This document shows, piece by piece, positions 57,251 through 64,000 of a stretch of 64,000 nucleotides of DNA. The position numbers and the translations under genes are program-made. Where the stretch lies: positions 13,622,539 to 13,686,538 of the forward strand of contig CM069598.1 in NCBI GenBank assembly GCA_035771175.1, read 5' to 3'. Origin of the DNA: Paratinospora sagittata. Its lineage: Eukaryota > Streptophyta > Magnoliopsida > Ranunculales > Menispermaceae. The notes under the pieces are model-generated. The model had not been told where the DNA came from. It worked only from the letters and a program-made list of their open reading frames with translations, and made no database searches. How positions within the stretch are numbered: the stretch's first letter is position 1; each line of letters opens with the position of its first letter.

Positions 57251-60059
57251 CTATCTACCCTCTAATAATGTAACACTTGACTCATTTGCATGACTGAACA
57301 TTTTCTTTGATTGTGAGCTTTCCTCAAGAAGATGCCTTTCATAATAAAAACCAGGTAGTTTAGGTTGTGGCATGTTTGCACTATCACTACTTAGCAGCAA
57401 AACCACAGATGACATTGTCAATCTATCTTCTGGATGTTGTTGCACGCATAAGAGACCCACTTGGATGCATCTTAACACTTCTGGTTCTGTTACTGCTTCC
57501 TCCATCACTGGATCCACTAATTCAATGGCCTTACCTTCATTCCATAGATTCCATGCCTATAAAAAAAAAAAGAAGATATAGTACTAATGTGAGTTGCATT
57601 TATATTGCATCTTATGCTTTTTATACCTTTTCAACCGGAAGTTACGAGAGGATCTAAAAGAGACTCGTCTTCATACTTACATGTCCTAGGAGGTTGAGGC
57701 CATGATCAGGATAATCAAAACCTCTGTTTTTCTTGCCACTAACTATTTCCAATACCAAAACACCAAAGCTAAAGACATCAGATGTCATCGAAAATAGTCC
57801 ATCTATCGCATATTCAGGAGACATATAACCACTGAAATCCAACATAAGAGTAAAAATGTGTTAGGCAACAATGATTTTCCAAGTTTACAGAAAGTGATCC
57901 AGCGGTAAATTAGGTTTTGATTTCTCTTGGAGTCTTAGGGTACTTACTAAGTTCCGGCCACTCTTCCGGTGTTTGCTTGGGTTTGATCTCTTCCAAAAGT
58001 TCTTGCCAAACCAAAATCTGATATTTTTGGATTCATCTCATCGTCAAGTAGAATGTTACTGGCTTTGAGATCTCTATGAATAATCCGTAGCCTTGAATCT
58101 CTATGAAGATAAAGTAGTCCTTGAGCTATTCCTACTATGATGTTGAAACGTTTTTGCCAACCAAGTAATCTCCTTCTTGTGTGGTCTAATAAAGAATTTA
58201 AACATTATTGGCAGCATTCAAGATATTACATCAACACTGCACAAAAATAGAAAAAAGAAAAAAAGAAAGTTGTTGATGCACAAACCAAAGATAAAAGAGT
58301 CTAAGCTGTTGTTGGACATGTACTCATAGATTAGCATTTTTTCATTTCTCTGAATGCAACACCCTAGTAGTGTTACTAGATTCCGATGTTGAAGTTTTGC
58401 AATAAAAAAAACCTCGTTCTTGAACTCGTTTACACCTTGTCCAGAATTCTCTGAAAGCCTCTTTACAGCTATTTCTTGTCCTGTTGACAACTTGCCCTGG
58501 GGATATTCATACTTTTTGGTAAGAAAGGCATTTCTAAATTCACCAAACAATTTTCTTTTATTGATCATTTCGTTATTGAAATGGAGACTTGCCTTATACA
58601 CAGAACCAAAACCACCCTGGCCGAGCTTATTATCAATGGAGAAGTTACTAGTGGCAGTTGCTACTGTAACAAAATCAAACAATGGCAGCTCCAGCTCTCT
58701 GCTTTGTGTTTCATCGTCATTCACTTCATCTTCAATATCCATTTTACCTGCTTATTACCAAGATTAGATGTTTTTCGAATTATAACAAAAAAATGACGTC
58801 AACCACTCTAGTATGCAGATGACTTTAGTACAGTTAATCCACATTTATAACCCCAAAATGTGCAATTTGTTGGATGACTCAAAGAGAATCATTTGGTGTT
58901 TTATTGATCTGTAGACTATATTTTTGGTTAATAAATGAAGCAAATAAAGCAACTTAAAGCGTGAACATATCATTGATAAGTGAATATTGTTGAGAATGAC
59001 TATTTACCTCTTTGTTTCCTCCAGATAATGCACCATATGATTGAACCAAATAGAAGAACCCCCACAACTACTGCTATGGATACCAGTACCACCAGGTGGA
59101 CCCTCTTTTCCTTCTTGACATCTACACGAGCATTGCCTTTTAGTAAGTAAGAAACACATTTTTCTCTTACATTTTATCACTTATCAGCATCTCTGCATTA
59201 TTCTATACATGGGTATTTAGATATGATAATGAATGTATTTCTTTATTCTTTAGAAACTTTAACAGTTAATCCTTTATCTTGCATAAAATATATGTATCTC
59301 TTTAGTTTTTTAAATGTTTCCTTGGGCTCGGTTGGGGATTTGTACCCTCCTTGCACAAGGATTTGTACTGGCTAATTGGCTCTTGTGCACATGTGGGCTT
59401 CCTCAATATCCTCTCAAGGTTTCAAGTCCTCTGAGAATTGTTTTAATTTATATGTTATCTTCAGAACTCTTAAATTGGTTTTCACATTCGACATAAACAT
59501 ATTTTCCAACACTGAGTCTTATCAAGAGCCGAAAGACCCAAACATGAACCTTGGAAATGAGAGTGGAGATGATAGTGTGGTAAAGCAAACAGAACTTACC
59601 TAGTTCTGAAGATGCTAACCTTACATAGAGATCTTGTGAACCGTCGTTGAGGCCTACAATATCCAGAAGATCCCCAAACCACAGAATACAGCCACTGCCT
59701 CCACTCCTAATATCTGAATTAGCATAAGCTGTTCAAAAACAGTTCTTCAAGCATTCCATCTTGCATTCTTTAAGGATCATGCTCCTATTCATCCAGGAAT
59801 CTGAAGGAGCAGGTAATTTAACAGAAGTGAGCTTCAAAAACCTGTCTCCATTTTTGCAATCCAAAGATTTTCTTCTTCTACACCCACTAGACCAATCAAG
59901 CCTATCCTAATCCTTCTGTGATTTGGGCACAAATCCTTTAAACAGTTGCAAACAACTACATTGATCATATTACAAATTCCATAAACACCACAAAGACCAT
60001 AAATGTTACATTGGTCTGCTTGCACTGTTCCTGTTACCACCCACTCTTTACTTTGATTC
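57251..60059 (-). pseudogene. SRK-E: truncated near-duplicate of SRK-D
   Basis: Exons: 60059-59600 (partial exon 1), 59121-59008, 58747-58593, 58496-58286, 58185-57948, 57831-57681, 57556-57251, with the same sizes as SRK-D from exon 2 onward. The kinase half is open and keeps the lysine, HRD and DFG motifs; the last exon encodes the same peptide as D over the 88 residues compared. Differences include LVTLLGCC (D: LVRLLGCC), [10 protein letters not shown] ([11 protein letters not shown]) and a GC instead of GT donor after exon 3. Exon 1 has a TGA in the PAN region (NCF-stop-T, about 59733), a TAG near 59908 and a 1-bp deletion near 59935, and is cut at 60060 by a copia element. No receptor can be made. 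Confidence 0.9.
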
Positions 60060-60232
60060 TGTCAACACATTCTTTTTTTCATATCTTTTCCTATGTATTT
60101 TCATAGGTTATATACATGCTAAAGGAATAAAATCAAAACAAAATCTTTGCTATTTTCAAACTTCCTAAACTAACGCTAATCTATTACGGCTAAACTAACG
60201 CTAATTGTCAACAATAATGGCTCATGCCAACA
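60060..60232 (-). repeat. 3' LTR (173 bp) of the second copia element
   Basis: On the minus strand it starts TGTTGGCATGAGCC after the purine tract and ends TGTGTTGACA at SRK-E exon 1. It carries an internal duplication (ttagcgttagtttag). Short LTRs of this size are common in RE1/Ale-like copia lineages. Confidence 0.8.
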
Positions 60233-60239
60233 CTCCCCC

Positions 60240-60819
60240 TCAAGTTGATGCATAGAGGTCTCGCATGCCCAACTTGTCAAGTGAGTTGTAGAGGTCCTTA
60301 CTCGATACAGCTTTTGTAAGGATATCCGCCAATTGATCTTCAGATTTCACAAATGGAAACCTAATTGTTTTTGCTTCAAGATTTTCCTTGATGAAGTGTC
60401 GATCTACCTCCACATGTTTAGTATGATCATGTTGAATGGGACTATGGGAAATTGCAATTGCAGCTTTATTGTCACACAAAAGATTCATCTGTTTTGTGTT
60501 TAATGGAGAACACCCATTTGCATCCCACTGTCTGTTTTCCTTCAGGTAATGGAACAAGAGTCCATATATCATTTTTTAGTAGTGCCTTCATTTCTTTCTC
60601 TATAGCTCGGGTCCATCTTGGATTTGCCAATGCCTCATGAACATTAGTAGGAATCTGACATGTGGAGAGTTCTTGTGCAAAATTCTTAAGAGGTTCAGAT
60701 AGTTTCTCGGTGGATACATAGTTAGCAATCGGATACCTCGACCTTCTTTCTTCAATATCTGGAGAATATCTATTAGGTGGCTTGCCGCGATTATACGTAG
60801 GAGGTAAAACATATCCCAC
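60240..60819 (-). pseudogene. Copia RT start fused to RNase H end
   Basis: The upstream part reads ALANPRWTRAIEKEMKALLK and CKWVFSIKHK, the N-terminus of copia RT. At about 60500 it jumps to QMNLLCDNKAAIAISH and HVEVDRHFIKE, the end of RNase H. The catalytic YVDD region and most of RNase H are deleted and the two parts are in different frames. The RNase H end finishes at a normal stop (60240). Confidence 0.85.
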
Positions 60820-61201
60820 AGAATCATCTATGTCATTATTATGTAAGGTGTAATAGTGGTACTTACCTCAGGATTATTCTCAGGAGAGGATTCGGCTGGC
60901 ACTTCAGAGGAAGGGGATATAGGTGCGGTTTCAGATGTTGCATGCTCTGCATTCAGAAATACCTCAATTTCACAGTTCACATCGCCTGAGTTATCAGCCG
61001 ACCCATCATGCTCATGCGGCTTCTCATTCGGAGTCTGCTCCTCATGCTCATACGACCCCTCAAGTCTGAACCAATCAAAATCATTTGGTGTCTCATGCTG
61101 GGATCAATTTAACTCTTCATTATGTATCTCCCCCTGAAGAGGAGAATGAGGTGCCGTAGATGGAAAAAACATGTCACTTTCCAAAAATTGAACATCCATA
61201 G

Positions 61202-63545
61202 TCACATAGAGTTTTCGGGTAGTAGGATCGTAGCAACGGTACCCTTTTTGATGGATACCATAGCCCAAAAACACACACCGACGTGCACATGATCAAGCTT
61301 ACTGCGTTGGTTTTTGTGGAGATACACGTAGGCGACACACCCAAAGATACGAGGAGGAAGCATCAGCGCCGTAGGTATGGACACATGACCGGAAAGAGAT
61401 TGAAGGGGTGTTTTAAATGATAAAACCTTGGATGGCATTCGGTTGAGAAGATGGACGGCAGTGGAGACGGCATCGGTCCAAAAACGTTTGGGCATATGGG
61501 CACCAAGAAGCAGAGCACGGGCAGTCTCCAGAATATGTCTATTCTTCCTCTCGGCGACACCGTTCTGTTGGGGTGTTTGTGAGCATGAAGTTTCATGAAT
61601 TAAACCATGGTGGGAAAAATAAGATTGAAGATCCTTATTAACATATTCACCACCATTATCAGAGCGGAGAACCTTCATGGTGGCACCGTACTGAGTACCA
61701 ATCATAGCATGAAATGTTTGAAAAACACCAAGAACTTCATCTTTGTGTTTTAGCAAGTAGAGCCATGTCATACGGGTACAATCATCCACAAAAATAACAA
61801 ACCAACGAAAGCCAGACATATTAGCAATGGGTGAGGGCCCCCAGACATCAGAGTGAATTAATGCAAATGGAGTGTCACTTTTATTCATGCTCAATGGGTA
61901 AGTAGCGCGATGACTCTTAGCCAAAACACAAGTATCACACTTCAAGTCAGAAGTCTGCAAATGCTTAAACAAATCAGGGAAAATATGCTTCAAATACGGA
62001 AAAGATGGGTGTCCCAAGCGTCGATGCCATAACCACAATGTTGTGTCTTTATTACCATGCATATTGTTCATGTTGTTGGCCTGGCCAATGTCATCCACAT
62101 AATATAATCCCCTCCTCTTAGTACCACGACCAATTATCTCCTTGGTGAGAATATCCTGGATAAGACAAAAGTTGGGATAAATAAGTACAACACAGCCAAG
62201 GTCTGTAGTAAGCTGACTTATAGACAATAGTTTATGAGATAAAGACGGAACAAGTAAAGTATTGGATAAAGTGAGGGATGAAGATAAAGTCACTGAGCCA
62301 GCTCCAGTGACTGGTGAGATAACACCATTGGCATTAGCGATGTTGGTGCGTCGTGGAAGAGATGTTTGAGAGAAGTCTGAAGCAGCAAAAGTCATATGGT
62401 CCGTGGCCCCCGAGTCGAGAAGCCATGCCCCACAATTTGCATTTCTATGAGAGGTAAAAAGAGCAAGACCAGTGATACCTGAGTTTAAGTTGGGAGGAGC
62501 ATCCGTGGACATTGCAGCCGATTGTATAAGAGAGAGATGAGGATCTGCACGAGCAACAACAGCTGTGCCTGAACGTCCACTAGTGCCGGTGCCATCAGGA
62601 CGCTTACGGGCTTGTAGATCATGCCACCAATCAGGGTACCCATGCAACTTAAAGCAGTTTTCACGTGTGTGTTTCTGGTTGCCACAATGAGAGCATTTTT
62701 TTTCCCTCAGTAGAATGTCGGTGCTTGGCAGATTTACCATGGCCAGAGGTGCTTAACGAGAGAGCTTTCGACGCTAAGACAGCCCCCTGGGGCCCATCGG
62801 TATCATGGGTAGTCATCACTTGTTGTCGAATAGCCTCCCGCTTAACATGCGCATAAGCCTGTTCAACCGTAGGAAATGGTTTTATCTGTAAAACATCAGC
62901 ACGAATATTGTCTAGCCGATCATCAAGACCATCCAGGAAAACATAAACACGGTCTTCTTGGATGATCCGATTATAGTGTTGAATATCAACAGAACATTCC
63001 ATAGGATTCGGTCGGCGGAAATCAATTTCACGCCATAGACCCTGCAACGCTGTGTAATATTTTTCTAGCGAGCTTGCAGCTTGTTTCAATCTACTCACTC
63101 GATGTCGAAGATCATACACCTGCGATGTATCACTACCATCGAAGATGGTAGTTGCAACAACATCCCAAACCGCTTTTGCCGTAGGAAAGCGAATAAAATT
63201 GCCAATTAAAGACGGATCCATGGAAGTAATTAACCAACCTTTAACAATAGCATTATCAGTGCGCCACTTGCGAAAAGAAGGATCAGTTGATGGCGGCTGG
63301 GGAAAGTCGCCGTTAATGTACCCCAGTTTGTCCTTGCCCGAGATATGCATCTCAACAACCTGGGACCACAGTGCATAGTTGGAACCGTCCAACTTAATGC
63401 CGATCTGACCAGCGGATGTTTCAGTGGTGATGGTCGGGGTCCGAGTGTTATTCAAAACTTCAGTCATCCTTGTAGTCAATTCAAGGATAGGATCAAAGAG
63501 ATTGGACGCATTGCCAGGAGTATTCTGGTCATCAGAATCCGCCAT
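61202..63545 (-). pseudogene. Copia gag, protease and integrase
   Basis: Gag starts MADSDDQNTPGNAS at 63545 (an in-frame ATG lies 7 codons upstream). It contains the gag-3-type core (KLDGSNYALWSQVVEMHISG, GWLITSMDPSLIGNFI) and runs to about 62661. The overlapping frame 62740-61202 holds a CCHC knuckle (CSHCGNQKHTRENC), protease (WLLDSGATDHMTF), the GAG-pre-integrase motif (WHRRLGHPS) and an integrase core with intact acidic residues (HSDVWGP, RSDNGGEY, NGVAERKN). A single frameshift in the zinc-knuckle region (about 62700) separates gag from pol, and the frame is lost again after 61202. Confidence 0.88.
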
Positions 63546-63594
63546 GGAAGGAAGGGTAGGGTACAATATTCGGATCTGTGATTTTCGGAGATTG

Positions 63595-63612
63595 TTTTTT
63601 TTTTTTTTTTTT
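63595..63612. repeat. Poly(T) run
   Basis: A run of 18 T just upstream of the copia gag start on the minus strand. It may be a poly(A) tail of a minus-strand retroposed sequence extending to the right, or simple repeat expansion. Confidence 0.6.
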
Positions 63613-63682
63613 TAATCTCACCAAAATAACACAAAAAAAATAATTATAAATTGAAAAAGATTGTGTCAGGTCGGTCGGGTCA

Positions 63683-63897
63683 TCAGGGACGGTTGGATTT
63701 TGCTAGGTGATAGCTACAACTTGTTTCACCAAGCTGTTCATCAACTGTTCCAGCACTAGGAACTTCTGGCACATCTTTCTTGTGTACTGATTTATAATAT
63801 TCAGTTGCATTTCCTAAAAAAATGCAAGGAATACCCTCATCACATGAAGACATATTGATGCATTGGTTATTTAATTTATAGTCGGCAACCTGATTCA
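63683..63897 (-). pseudogene. Unidentified minus-strand exon fragment
   Basis: The frame runs VADYKLNNQCINMSS, CDEGIPCIFLGNATEYY, then ends SYHLAKSNRP and stop. Composition looks like real protein coding. The sequence AATCAG just upstream (63898-63903) could be an intron acceptor with a possible GT donor near 63948, so it looks like a terminal exon rather than a cDNA copy. I do not recognise the family. It lies where the 5' LTR of the copia element would be expected. The remaining sequence to 64000 shows nothing clear. Confidence 0.35.
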
Positions 63898-64000
63898 TAT
63901 ATATCATATATGAGATCTCATTTTCAAAAGAAAAATATTTCTTACCGTCATGGCTAACAAGTTTTTAAAGAAAACATGCCATCTCTCTCATTTCAAAGAA

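Larger units (their letters stand above)
60060..63545 (-). mobile_element. Ty1/copia element with deleted RT core, in SRK-E exon 1
   Basis: The minus-strand element runs from gag (start 63545) to a short LTR at 60060-60232. A purine tract (GAGGGGGAG) precedes the LTR. The host pentamer before the element is GATTC (60055-60059); its partner and the 5' LTR were not found in the window, so the left-hand half of the insertion is unresolved. RT between 'CKWVFSIKHK' and 'MNLLCDNKA' is missing. Confidence 0.85.

Overview
This is eudicot nuclear DNA, probably from a perennial: AT-rich introns, G-type lectin (S-domain) receptor kinase genes with the usual seven-exon structure, and plant-type retrotransposons make up almost everything. 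The species cannot be told from sequence alone. No tRNA, rRNA or other housekeeping gene was recognised.

The backbone is a minus-strand array of SD1-type S-domain receptor-like kinases (SRK-like, here A to E). B (17688-22640, 800 aa from the preferred start) and D (41763-45694, 816 aa) splice into complete open frames. A (11059-12908) is a kinase-only fragment with a nonsense codon. C is shattered: exon 1 lies at 33178-41312, split by a copia element, and its transmembrane exon is about 25 kb away at 8111-8218 because a Ty3/gypsy element occupies the intron. E (57251-60059) is a decayed duplicate of D cut by a second copia element. The C-terminal remnant of a further copy sits at 57115-57172.

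Region by region: 1-8.1 kb is a pile of decayed elements (gypsy-type LTR, two L1-type LINEs, a double foldback element, a copia-like LTR). 8753-32908 is one Ty3/gypsy Tat-lineage element with a perfect 5-bp target duplication. Its gag is interrupted by a 14.6-kb genomic segment carrying SRK A, a LINE and the complete SRK B; the rest holds pol and a multi-exon antisense gene with its own TATA box. 33880-40718 is a TNT1-like copia element with a solo LTR inside it. 41.7-46.7 kb holds SRK D with a TRIM element in intron 1, then a SINE with a MITE inside it. 48.8-55.6 kb is a nearly full-length L1-type LINE with intact ORF2, a 16-bp target duplication and a 5' inversion (twin priming), inserted in an older LINE tail. 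57.2-64 kb is SRK E, the second copia element (RT core deleted), and an unidentified minus-strand exon.

Functionally, B and D would encode plasma-membrane receptors that read extracellular signals through lectin, EGF-like and PAN domains and signal through a cytoplasmic Ser/Thr kinase. Everything else is mobile or dead. Coordinates of element and exon ends come from reading the sequence; all divergence figures are by eye.
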